Of a stretch of 11,153 bases of DNA, positions 1 through 6,409 are shown piece after piece. A program made the position numbers and the translations under genes. The stretch comes from Dehalococcoidales bacterium (lineage in GTDB: Bacteria > Chloroflexota > Dehalococcoidia > Dehalococcoidales > UBA5760): positions 1 through 11,153 of the forward strand of contig JAQUOC010000042.1 in assembly GCA_028717305.1 (NCBI GenBank), read 5' to 3'. The notes under the pieces were generated by a model that ran no database searches, had not been told where the DNA came from, and was given only the letters and a program-made list of their open reading frames with translations. Position 1 is the first letter of the stretch. The number at the start of each line of letters is the position of its first letter.

Positions 1-656
1 ACGCCGGTGCCGGTGAATTCCTTGGGCACCCAGCCCAGGGGGTTGTTCTTTCCGGTCGCCTCTGCCCAGAGCCACCCTGCTTCGCCGTCCAGTTCGAAAA
101 CTGCGGTTGCCTTTTTATAATTGGGCAGGTAGACCAGGGCGGCGGTATGCCCCTCGCCGAGGGCTATTGCCGATCGTAGACCGGCCCCACGGTACATCAC
201 AGCTAACAGCACGGCACTGTCCTCGCAGTCGCCGTAAGCAATCCCGTACTGGTCGATGGTAATGGCGATCTCATCGGCGTTCTGGGCGAACTCATCGTAT
301 TGGAACTGGTCGATATCCGGGGTATAAGCTACCCGGTCGCGGACGAAATGAAATATCGCTTCTGCCCGCTCTATCCGATCCGGGTACTCGGCGGCAATAT
401 GCTCCCCTAGAAGGTAGGCCCGGTCTAATTCCTTACCCAGGCTCTCGAAGGCTATCACGGGGCGGAAGGTAGTCTCCGACAACTGGTAGAATCCGTCTTT
501 GCCAAAGGCCCGGGTACGGTATATTCCCCATTCGTCGAAGACATCGCCGTTTGCCTCGTTGAAGTCGGCCGAGGGCATTGCCCACACCTGTTGTGAGGTG
601 GCTAACCCGACCAGTAGTAGCGATGTCGCAATGATAGCAATCCCGGTCTTTTTCAT
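1..656 (-). CDS. Secreted transglutaminase-like cysteine protein (partial, C-terminus beyond left end)
   Basis: This reading frame is open from the ATG at 656 to the left edge (218 codons, no stop), so the C-terminus is missing. It begins with a signal peptide: KK, a hydrophobic stretch at residues 5-20, and a likely cleavage site after VWA (residue 26). The mature part matches the transglutaminase-like (papain-fold) pattern. A helix rich in RAEAIFHFV (97-105) precedes the nucleophile motif YGDCEDSA (Cys144), then GEGHTAA (His170), then WLWAEATG, where Glu199 stands where Asp usually completes the triad. Such proteins act as proteases or amide-transfer enzymes in the envelope; the substrate is unknown. 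Its ATG overlaps the TGA of the DUF350-like gene by four bases (ATGA), and no clear ribosome binding site precedes it, so translation probably depends on reinitiation from that gene. Fold assignment is fairly sure; exact activity is not. Confidence 0.8.
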   Translation of the reverse strand, partial: MKKTGIAIIATSLLLVGLATSQQVWAMPSADFNEANGDVFDEWGIYRTRAFGKDGFYQLSETTFRPVIAFESLGKELDRAYLLGEHIAAEYPDRIERAEAIFHFVRDRVAYTPDIDQFQYDEFAQNADEIAITIDQYGIAYGDCEDSAVLLAVMYRGAGLRSAIALGEGHTAALVYLPNYKKATAVFELDGEAGWLWAEATGKNNPLGWVPKEFTGTG

Positions 657-1138
657 AGTGGTGTTGTCAGAGCGGCGTGGAGTATCAGTCCGAAGAATAT
701 GAGGTAGCCGAAGACGTAGATGCCCACTGCGTTCGGGTTTTTAGTGATGTTCAAAAAAGGTATCTTTGGGGTCAATTTGTCCACAATACGTAGCAGCGCC
801 AGTCCGATTAGCAGACTGATGGCAAAGCTGATGGCGACCAACCCCCAGGTCCTGAAGTCGAAGATAAAGCCTAGCGGGGAAGTACCGACCGCAGTGTAGG
901 CGGTAGCCGCGCCGTGGATAACCAGCCCGACCAGGATAAAGAAGCCGGCGATGAACAAACCGGTAGCCAGTGGGCTTTCTCCGATGCGTTCACGCTCTTT
1001 GATCTCGGGGGTCAGGGCATCCAGAGCTCTGATACCGAGCCAGGCGAGCAGGGAGCAGATGGCGACTAACACCACGATTCTACCCACCCACATCAGCACT
1101 ATCAGCCAGTAGGGAGTAGCTAGACCTAGTTGATACAT
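653..1138 (-). CDS. DUF350-like four-helix membrane protein
   Basis: A 161-residue integral membrane protein with four predicted helices at about 12-36, 56-77, 97-118 and 137-157. It is an internal duplication. D-ALTPEI at residues 40-46 matches D-KLTPKI at 120-126, and each is followed by a helix ending in IHGA (74-77) or LHAA (153-156). The period is about 80 residues and a histidine recurs near the end of each second helix. This two-repeat architecture resembles the DUF350 family, whose molecular role is not established. The start is well supported: AGGAGG lies seven bases before the ATG. The gene overlaps the downstream secreted transglutaminase-like gene by ATGA, so the two products are probably made together and may act together at the membrane. 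DUF350 membership is by pattern recognition and needs a profile search. Confidence 0.75.
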   Translation of the reverse strand: MYQLGLATPYWLIVLMWVGRIVVLVAICSLLAWLGIRALDALTPEIKERERIGESPLATGLFIAGFFILVGLVIHGAATAYTAVGTSPLGFIFDFRTWGLVAISFAISLLIGLALLRIVDKLTPKIPFLNITKNPNAVGIYVFGYLIFFGLILHAALTTPL

Positions 1139-1216
1139 AGTGAGCCCTCCTAATCGGTTCGGGGTGGTTTCAGGATTAGCCCCGGGTAACCATGGCTTGC
1201 CTGGAGAGACAACCGC

Positions 1217-1765
1217 TTATCTTTGCCCGAATTTTTCATAGGAAACGATCTCGTTAAGCTTTTTCCTCGGTCTCGGTCTGGGATGCTGGGCGGGGTAACC
1301 CAGCGGGGTCATTGCCACTATAGAATAGCCCTCGGGGATGCCAAGGAATCCGGCCGCCTTTTCTTCATCAAACCAGCCGATATAAACTGTACCCAGACCG
1401 AGTGATTGGGCCGCCAGTACCAGGTTCTGCATTGCCAGTGCCACGTCAAACATATACCAGTCACCCTTATCGGAAGATAGCCTTCCGCCCAAATAGCCGG
1501 CTTTGCCCAGTTCGGCGCAGGCCACGATTACCACTGGTGCTTCCCTGATGCCTCTGGCGGCAGAGTTATTCCGGGGCAGCATATCGGCCAGCTTTTTACG
1601 GCTATCAATATCCCTCACAATAATGAACTGCCAGCACTGAGTATTGTCCCAGGATGGAGCCTGGCGGGCTGCTTCCAGAACAAGCTCCAGAGTCTTGTCA
1701 TCCACCTCGGTAGTCTGGTAACTGCGAATGCTCCTGCGGGACCTTATTGTTTCCTGAGTTTCCAT
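1217..1765 (-). CDS. Nitroreductase family protein (FMN-dependent)
   Basis: A 182-residue protein of usual length for the compact nitroreductase-fold family, whose members are FMN flavoproteins that reduce nitro groups, quinones, enones or related substrates with NAD(P)H, or are dedicated dehydrogenases. The N-terminal RSRRSIRSY (8-16) is the classic FMN-phosphate contact segment. SWDNTQCWQF (38-47) corresponds to the usual 'APS..N.QPW.F' segment. GLGTVYIGWF (123-132) and PLGYP (154-158) complete the family pattern. The substrate cannot be read from sequence. It appears to be monocistronic: an extended -10 element sits about 35 bases upstream, and the next gene begins 78 bases downstream with its own ribosome binding site. 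A purine-rich GGGGGAAGG precedes the ATG. Confidence 0.9.
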   Translation of the reverse strand: METQETIRSRRSIRSYQTTEVDDKTLELVLEAARQAPSWDNTQCWQFIIVRDIDSRKKLADMLPRNNSAARGIREAPVVIVACAELGKAGYLGGRLSSDKGDWYMFDVALAMQNLVLAAQSLGLGTVYIGWFDEEKAAGFLGIPEGYSIVAMTPLGYPAQHPRPRPRKKLNEIVSYEKFGQR

Positions 1766-1799
1766 GCCTTCCCCCTATCGTCTTTGTACCTTGAATGGC

Positions 1800-1828
1800 A
1801 TTATACCATCATATCTTTCCGGTCGGAA
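1800..1828 (-). promoter_or_regulatory. Extended -10 promoter for the nitroreductase gene, with inverted repeat
   Basis: On the minus strand a perfect TATAAT occupies 1805-1800 and is preceded by TGG, giving an extended -10 element. The -35 position (1828-1823, TTCCGA) matches poorly, as is usual for extended -10 promoters. The -35 position overlaps an inverted repeat TTCCG-AC-CGGAA (1817-1828) that could be an operator. The predicted transcription start leaves a leader of roughly 27 bases before the ATG at 1765. Confidence 0.5.
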
Positions 1829-1847
1829 TGAAGCTTAAGCTACCGGG

Positions 1848-2486
1848 TTACTCATTCTCCCAGGCGTTCTTGCCGATGAGGGGTACGAATCGGCAACCGC
1901 CCAGGTTCTGGACCAGGTCGCCCTTCCTCCGCCGGGTAATCTTATAAAGCTCCTGAATGTAGCGCGATCCTACCGGAATTACCATCCGCCCTCCGACGGT
2001 CAACTGCGAGAGAAGATCATCGGGTATTCTGGGAGCGGCTGCGGTGACCATAATAGCGTCATAAGGGGCCTTGTCCTGATAGCCCAGGGCCTCCCCGGCC
2101 AGGTGGATCTCGATATTTTTATAGCCCAGGTTGTTCAGGGTCTTTCGGGCTGTTTCTGCCAGTGAAGGGAGGCGCTCTACAGTAATTACGAGTTGGGCCA
2201 GTTCGGCGAGAATGGCCGCCTGATAACCGCTGCCGGTGCCTACTTCCAGCACCTTTTCCTTCCCCTTAAGTTCCAGGGCTTCCGTCATCACGGCAATGAT
2301 AAGCGGCTGTGATATTGTCTGATCCAGGCCGATTGGTAGCGGCATGTCTCCGTAGGCGGAGGGTCTTTCCTCCAGGGGTACAAAAAGTTCCCGCGGAATG
2401 CGGGCCATAGCTGCCAGTACCCGCCGGTCACTGATTTCGCTGCCAAGGTGAGCGATTAGCCTGGCTCTGGCTTGGGTAAAGTCCAT
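1848..2486 (-). CDS. pcm: Protein-L-isoaspartate O-methyltransferase
   Basis: A 212-residue protein of the normal bacterial PCMT length. PCMT uses S-adenosylmethionine to methylate abnormal L-isoaspartyl residues in aged cytoplasmic proteins, starting their repair. The family-specific motif DQTISQPLIIAVMTEAL (55-71) contains the Ser/Gln segment near the active site. The SAM-binding motif I is LEVGTGSGYQA (80-90), followed by the acidic strand end ITVER (101-105). PYDAIMVTAAAP (141-152) and VGGRMVIPVG (164-173) are standard later motifs. The segment GEALGYQD (131-138) is slightly divergent from the usual GDG-x-x-G. The gene follows the small anchored protein gene by 24 bases and is probably the last gene of the xerC-led run. 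Confidence 0.95.
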   Translation of the reverse strand: MDFTQARARLIAHLGSEISDRRVLAAMARIPRELFVPLEERPSAYGDMPLPIGLDQTISQPLIIAVMTEALELKGKEKVLEVGTGSGYQAAILAELAQLVITVERLPSLAETARKTLNNLGYKNIEIHLAGEALGYQDKAPYDAIMVTAAAPRIPDDLLSQLTVGGRMVIPVGSRYIQELYKITRRRKGDLVQNLGGCRFVPLIGKNAWENE

Positions 2487-2510
2487 GCCGATACCTACCG
2501 CGGGAGGGTT

Positions 2511-2789
2511 TTAGGGAAGGGTAAAAGCTAATACCACAAGAACCGCCAGCATGATACCGGCCAGAATACCAATCCGGCGTAGCTCAGCGGCAATATGGGG
2601 GTGGCTGGTTGTTGCTGGGGCGGGTGCACTCAACCGGGGTGTGGCTATCCGCGTATGGGTAGGGGTAGCCGCCGGCCCGGCTGGCGGAGCTGTCTGCTCT
2701 TGAGCTACCGTAACGGGGGTAATTCGCTGGCCCTTTTTTTTACTCTGAAACGAATGCTTTCCCCGGTTGTGTCGTGATTTGTTGGGCAT
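2511..2789 (-). CDS. Small basic protein with C-terminal membrane anchor (unknown function)
   Basis: I do not recognise a family. The preferred start is the ATG at 2789, because GGAGGT (2795-2800) lies five bases upstream; a longer frame from 2834 would begin inside xerC and lacks comparable support. The product has 92 residues in three zones. The N-terminus is strongly basic (MPNKSRHNRGKHSF, then SKKKGQR). The middle (about 30-65) is a low-complexity Pro/Ala/Thr linker that should be disordered. A single hydrophobic helix at about 73-90 runs nearly to the C-terminus. This is the layout of a tail-anchored protein with a cytoplasmic basic domain, which might bind nucleic acid or ribosomes; that is inference. 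The gene sits 16 bases after xerC and 24 bases before pcm, so it is very likely co-transcribed with both. Confidence 0.7.
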   Translation of the reverse strand: MPNKSRHNRGKHSFQSKKKGQRITPVTVAQEQTAPPAGPAATPTHTRIATPRLSAPAPATTSHPHIAAELRRIGILAGIMLAVLVVLAFTLP

Positions 2790-2794
2790 CGATA

Positions 2795-2800
2795 ACCTCC
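2795..2800 (-). promoter_or_regulatory. Ribosome binding site fixing the start of the small anchored protein
   Basis: GGAGGT on the minus strand, within a longer G run, lies five bases before the ATG at 2789. It sits in the 16-base gap after xerC and decides in favour of this start over the ATG at 2834 inside xerC. Confidence 0.75.
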
Positions 2801-2805
2801 CCCCT

Positions 2806-3708
2806 CTATTTAGCCCTTGGATGTGATTTTTCATAGGTGCGGCGGATATGCTCGGTAGTCAGCTGGGTGTATACCTGTGTTGTTGAAATATTAGCATGGC
2901 CGAGAAGTTCCTGGACCGACCTCAGGTCAGCCCCCCCGCTCAGCATATGAGTGGCAAAGCTGTGCCTCAGGGTATGGGGAGTGATGTTTGCCAGTCCGGC
3001 TGCTCTGGCGTATTCTTTGAGTATCTGCCAGAGCCCCTGTCTGGTCAGCCTCTCGCCGCGGGCGTTGACAAACAGGGCCGTCTCCTCTCGATGTACCAGG
3101 TTGGGACGGACCTCTTTTACATATTCTTTAATCGCCTGTGCGGCCCGCTGGTGGATGGGTATGATGCGCTCTTTGTGCCCCTTGCCCAGACAGCGCACAG
3201 AACCCTCCTCGACATCAACGTTATCCAGGTCTAGTGATACCAGCTCGCTGACCCTCATCCCGCTGGCATAAAGTAGCTGCAGTATTGCTATGTCCCTTTT
3301 CGCTTCCGGTCTGGATTGTTTGGTCGGTTGTTCCAGCAGGCGGTGGACCTCGCTGATGGAGATAGGCTTGGGTAACGACCGCCCCACCTTGGGCGAACCG
3401 ACGTTCTGTGATGGGTTGTCTTTGACGGTGCCTTCCGCCTTCATGAAGTTAAAGAAAGACCTTAGCGCGGCCACCTTGCGGGCGATGGTAGTAGCGGCAT
3501 AGTTCCTCTCCTTGAGGTTCAGCAGGTACCTGAGCATTCCCTCTCGGCCGAAGCTGGCCCACGATGGTAGAGAACCGCTCTTAGCCGCCTCCTCCCGGGC
3601 AAATTCAGCCAGTTGCTCGAGGTCATTTTGATAGGCGGCTATCGTGTTTGATGAGAAGCCCTTCTCTACGGTGAGATAGGTAAGAAAACTGTTGATAGCC
3701 TCTTTCAT
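2806..3708 (-). CDS. xerC: Tyrosine recombinase XerC/XerD family
   Basis: A 300-residue tyrosine recombinase of the exact Xer length. Xer proteins resolve chromosome dimers at dif during cell division. The N-terminal SAM-like core-binding domain (about 1-90) begins with FLTYLTVEKGFS. The catalytic domain (about 110-295) has the full active-site set: Arg152 in ASGMRVSEL, Lys176 in GKGHKER, His245 and Arg248 in HTLRHSFATHML, His271 in LLGHANISTTQ and nucleophile Tyr280. The C-terminal VQELLGHANISTTQVY and HPRAK ending look more XerC-like than XerD-like, but the distinction is not certain. No integrase-like arm domain or nearby att-like repeat suggests a mobile element, so a housekeeping role is favoured. 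It leads the run xerC, small anchored protein, pcm. The ATG has only a weak upstream GGTGGTG. Confidence 0.9.
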   Translation of the reverse strand: MKEAINSFLTYLTVEKGFSSNTIAAYQNDLEQLAEFAREEAAKSGSLPSWASFGREGMLRYLLNLKERNYAATTIARKVAALRSFFNFMKAEGTVKDNPSQNVGSPKVGRSLPKPISISEVHRLLEQPTKQSRPEAKRDIAILQLLYASGMRVSELVSLDLDNVDVEEGSVRCLGKGHKERIIPIHQRAAQAIKEYVKEVRPNLVHREETALFVNARGERLTRQGLWQILKEYARAAGLANITPHTLRHSFATHMLSGGADLRSVQELLGHANISTTQVYTQLTTEHIRRTYEKSHPRAK

Positions 3709-3757
3709 AACACCACCCGCATATCAGGCTCGCTGTCTCTCCATAATATAGGTCTCT

Positions 3758-3781
3758 TTAACATAACATATTAACATAACA
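3758..3781. repeat. Two direct 11-base repeats upstream of xerC
   Basis: TTAACATAACA occurs at 3758-3768 and again at 3771-3781, a period of 13 bases, in an AT-rich patch between the rplY terminator and xerC. On the minus strand a possible promoter overlaps it: TTGATT (3788-3783), a 17-base spacer, then TATGTT (3765-3760). The repeat could be a binding site for a regulator of the xerC run or simply AT-rich promoter DNA. Confidence 0.55.
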
Positions 3782-3784
3782 CAA

Positions 3785-3810
3785 TCAAGGGCGTTACCCG
3801 CTGCCCTTGA
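3785..3810 (-). terminator. Hairpin terminator after rplY
   Basis: A perfect 8-base stem TCAAGGGC (3785-3792) and GCCCTTGA (3803-3810) encloses a 10-base loop. It lies 21 bases past the rplY stop. On the minus strand the stem is followed by a T-rich but interrupted tail (TTGTGTTATGTT), so it would be a moderate intrinsic terminator separating rplY from xerC. Its left edge overlaps a possible xerC -35 element. Confidence 0.6.
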
Positions 3811-3831
3811 AGGATGTGTGGCGTTACCGGC

Positions 3832-4485
3832 TTACTCCTCTGTGTTCTCTTCCGCCCCTGCTTCCGTAGGTGCGGTTTCTCCAGCCGCGGTGACTTCCTC
3901 TTCCTCCTCTTCTTCTGCCCTCGCCGCTGCTGTTTCAATGACCTTGACGATTAACTGTTCGGGGTCGTTGCTGACAGTGATATCCGCACTCAGTCTCAGG
4001 TCTTTGACATGGATGCTCTGTCCCAATTCGGTGAGGAGACTTAGGTCAACCTCTATTTCGTGGGGGAGCTTATCAGGCAGGCACTCGATGTTCAGGACGT
4101 TAAGAGGATGTTGCAGCGAGCGGCCCTTTATCTTCATCGCCGGTGCTTCTCCACTAAGAACGAGGGGGATCTCAACCTTTAGTTTCTCCGTCATCTTTAT
4201 CTGATAGAAGTCAACATGCAGGATTTGTCTACCCAGCGGATCGGTTTGGATCTCCCGAATGAGCACCTTTCTGGTACGTTTTTCGCCGTCAATGCCCAGA
4301 TTAAAGAGCGTGGTTGTTCCGACCTGAGCGATAACTTGCTTGAGTTCATTGGTGTTACACTGCAGGGTCAGTGATTTAAGATTATGACCAAAGAGGTGGG
4401 TCGGGGTGATGCCCTCGCGGCGCAAGAATCTGGTCTTCTTACCCGATGTATCTCTGGTGGTAGCCTTTAGTGCGATGCCCTCCAT
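3832..4485 (-). CDS. rplY: 50S ribosomal protein L25, CTC/TL5 form
   Basis: A 217-residue protein matching the long (CTC/TL5) form of bacterial L25, which binds 5S rRNA in the large ribosomal subunit and is linked to general stress tolerance in some bacteria. The N-terminal L25 domain spans about 1-90 (ALKATTRDTSGKK at the start; LGRQILHVDFYQI at its end). The TL5 beta-domain follows at about 93-185, with PDKLPHEIEVDLS and the closing DPEQLIVKVIE. A strongly acidic tail (residues about 188-217, with seven Glu in a row) ends the protein, as often seen in CTC forms. The ATG at 4485 is chosen because a perfect AAGGAGGT lies four bases upstream; a longer frame from a GTG at 4503 would translate that site itself. 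A 95-base gap separates it from the acyl-activating gene, so it may have its own promoter (TTGATT is visible in the gap). Confidence 0.95.
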   Translation of the reverse strand: MEGIALKATTRDTSGKKTRFLRREGITPTHLFGHNLKSLTLQCNTNELKQVIAQVGTTTLFNLGIDGEKRTRKVLIREIQTDPLGRQILHVDFYQIKMTEKLKVEIPLVLSGEAPAMKIKGRSLQHPLNVLNIECLPDKLPHEIEVDLSLLTELGQSIHVKDLRLSADITVSNDPEQLIVKVIETAAARAEEEEEEEVTAAGETAPTEAGAEENTEE

Positions 4486-4489
4486 TATT

Positions 4490-4497
4490 ACCTCCTT
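4490..4497 (-). promoter_or_regulatory. Shine-Dalgarno site fixing the rplY start
   Basis: AAGGAGGT on the minus strand is a full-length anti-16S match four bases before the ATG at 4485, as expected for a highly translated ribosomal protein gene. It excludes the GTG at 4503 as the start. Confidence 0.85.
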
Positions 4498-4580
4498 CTG
4501 CACCTTATATTTAAGCAGAGATTAAGTGGGGAAATCAATTATGCTAAGTCGGCTTGTCTGGCCGTTGGGGTTCTTTGATA

Positions 4581-6386
4581 TTACCGGCGGTGGAAGACGG
4601 CATCCTGTTTTACTGATTTTAAGAACTCCTGCTTTAAGCGGGGATAGAGTATAGCTCCCTTAAAGTTACGGGGAATCGGGGCGAATCGCAGGTAGTCGGG
4701 GCGGCTGCCCTTGCTAACCGCCTGGCGGGCCTTTTCGAGAAAATCAGCCTTCAGCTCTGCTTCGTGGTGGCCCGCCTCTTTGTCCAGTTCTATCGTTACG
4801 CAACAGCTGTCCTCATGCTCGCTCTCCAGCCTGAGCCCAACTACCGCCAGTTGGAATTCCCCGGCCGTCATCTGGAAGGTGGCGGCCAGGAATCCGTTCA
4901 GTTCGGCGGCTACTTGGTCATAGGCATAATTAACGCCGCCACGGATAAGCAACTCGGAATCACGTGACATCCAGTAGTAGTCCGGCTCCCCATCACTTTT
5001 ATTCCTTAAGGTAAAGGCGATGTCTTTCAGACCGACATACCACCCTTCCCGTAATACGGACTCCGTGGCTTCAGCATCACCCACGTATCCGTTCATGGTA
5101 TTTGCCCCCTGCGTTATCAGGTAACCCGGTTCGCCGGTTTCACACTGACGCATGTAGTCCTCTGCCTCCGGATCGATAGACTTCACTACCTTGATCCTGG
5201 TGAAGGGGTAATGTTCCCTCCCGATGTAGTAGCCGGTAATTGCTTCGCCCCGGTGCCGGTGTGACCAACCTGCCTCAAATGACTCGAGTAACGCCTCCGG
5301 CGCTAGCGCCATCGGGGTCGCCACTACCTCGAGGCAGGTCTCCGTTGAGCCGAAGCGGACGCGAGGCAGGTGTCCGCTGAAATTGAGTACGTGCTTTACC
5401 GTTTTCGGTCCCACCGGCGCCGAGCCGATCATAATCTCGGTTTGAGCTAGCGCCTCTTTTAGTCTGTCTTCCGCGACCGGCAGCCTTGATGTGCTGACTA
5501 GGGACTCCAGGAAGTCTATGTGACGGGAGACCAGGGCGGCAAATAGTATACCCCGCTTGCCTTCGGCGGCTTCTGCCAGTATCTTCCAGTACTGTGTCGA
5601 GTAGCGTTCCACGAGGTGTATGATAGCACGCGGGCGGCGCATACCCCAGTCTGATAGAGCGGTTGAGTTGGCATGGTGTAAGGGGTTGACCAGCAGCAGG
5701 TCCAGGTCCGTATCCTCCGACATGCCAAGCCAATTCTCGAAGGTAAGCCGGTTGGCCAAGTAGCTCCGGTGAGGTAGGCTGACCCCCTTGGGTCTGGCGG
5801 TGGTACCTGAAGTGAAAACGATTATCCGCTCATCTTCGTAATCGAGTGTTGGTGAGCTCCAGCCGGAGGTAGGTTCGAAATGCTCAATCTGTATGGTCGG
5901 GAAGAAGGATACTCCGGGTAATTCTGGCCTGAATTCTGCCACCCGTTTATTGAAACCGTGATCGTATACCAGCAGCTTTGCCCCGGTTACGTTTGCTTTA
6001 TAACATATACGTTCATTATCATCAGCCTGCCAGTTGATGGTAACCGGCACGCTTCCCACCAGGACTGCGGCCAGCCTGAGGGCAAGGTCATGAAGACTGT
6101 TGGCAGAGAAGCAGTGGATTACCCGATCGCCTTTGCCGATACCCAGCTGGCTTAAGCAGGAAGCCGCTGATTGGGCGAGGTCCCAGAACTCTCCTCTGGA
6201 GAGGCTCTGTTTCCGTATCCCCCCTTTCTCAAAGGTGTAGTAGTTAAGGAAAGGGTGCTCCCGCTCGATAAAGGCAGCGCGGTATTCTTCCAGCGGGGAG
6301 GTAAATGGGGCCAGTGAGGTGATAGAGTCACCGGTAGAAAGGAGGTAGAGGTTTTTTCTATCAGGGTCGGTACTATCTTTGTGCAC
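4581..6386 (-). CDS. ANL-superfamily acyl-activating enzyme (AMP-binding), atypical C-terminal motif
   Basis: A 601-residue member of the adenylate-forming superfamily (acyl-CoA synthetases, NRPS adenylation domains, luciferases), which activate a carboxylate with ATP and usually pass it to CoA or a carrier thiol. The phosphate-binding loop is FTSGTTARPKGV (191-202). VNPLHHANS (233-241) corresponds to the substrate-pocket A4 region, and RFGSTET (344-350) to A5. GWYVGLKDIAF (448-458) keeps the ribose-binding Asp455, though the usual TGD reads LKD. The hinge region is SRDSELLIRGG (474-484). The final A10 motif, normally P-x-x-x-x-G-K, reads PRNFKGAIL (572-580): the residue after Gly is Ala578, and a Lys (576) precedes the Gly instead. 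The adenylation step may therefore be altered or use a shifted lysine. The start is GTG, with AAAGGA nine to ten bases upstream. It follows the ABC permease by 23 bases, suggesting that its product is exported or is involved in envelope lipid handling. Substrate unknown. Confidence 0.85.
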   Translation of the reverse strand: MHKDSTDPDRKNLYLLSTGDSITSLAPFTSPLEEYRAAFIEREHPFLNYYTFEKGGIRKQSLSRGEFWDLAQSAASCLSQLGIGKGDRVIHCFSANSLHDLALRLAAVLVGSVPVTINWQADDNERICYKANVTGAKLLVYDHGFNKRVAEFRPELPGVSFFPTIQIEHFEPTSGWSSPTLDYEDERIIVFTSGTTARPKGVSLPHRSYLANRLTFENWLGMSEDTDLDLLLVNPLHHANSTALSDWGMRRPRAIIHLVERYSTQYWKILAEAAEGKRGILFAALVSRHIDFLESLVSTSRLPVAEDRLKEALAQTEIMIGSAPVGPKTVKHVLNFSGHLPRVRFGSTETCLEVVATPMALAPEALLESFEAGWSHRHRGEAITGYYIGREHYPFTRIKVVKSIDPEAEDYMRQCETGEPGYLITQGANTMNGYVGDAEATESVLREGWYVGLKDIAFTLRNKSDGEPDYYWMSRDSELLIRGGVNYAYDQVAAELNGFLAATFQMTAGEFQLAVVGLRLESEHEDSCCVTIELDKEAGHHEAELKADFLEKARQAVSKGSRPDYLRFAPIPRNFKGAILYPRLKQEFLKSVKQDAVFHRR

Positions 6387-6409
6387 CTGTCTATTTCCTT
6401 TACTAAGGG

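Noticed and set aside
1831..1847. AGCTTAAGCT palindrome after pcm as a terminator
   Set aside because: A 10-base palindrome without loop or T tail cannot form an intrinsic terminator; chance occurrence is likely.
2896..3271. Two plus-strand frames opposite xerC
   Set aside because: Both lie antisense to the catalytic domain of an intact recombinase and show no family features.
2806..3708. Tyrosine recombinase as the integrase of a mobile element, with the tRNA-Arg as its target
   Set aside because: The protein has Xer length and motifs without an arm-binding domain, is about 7 kb from the tRNA, and no att-like duplication of the tRNA end or other mobile genes were seen.
3818..4204. A Ser/Ala-rich plus-strand frame opposite rplY
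   Set aside because: The serine run is the complement of the glutamate tail of L25; it is an antisense shadow.
5275..5733. A 152-codon minus-strand frame inside the acyl-activating gene
   Set aside because: It lies wholly within the well-supported ANL gene in another frame, has an Arg/Gly/Pro-rich composition typical of shadow frames and has no recognisable motif.
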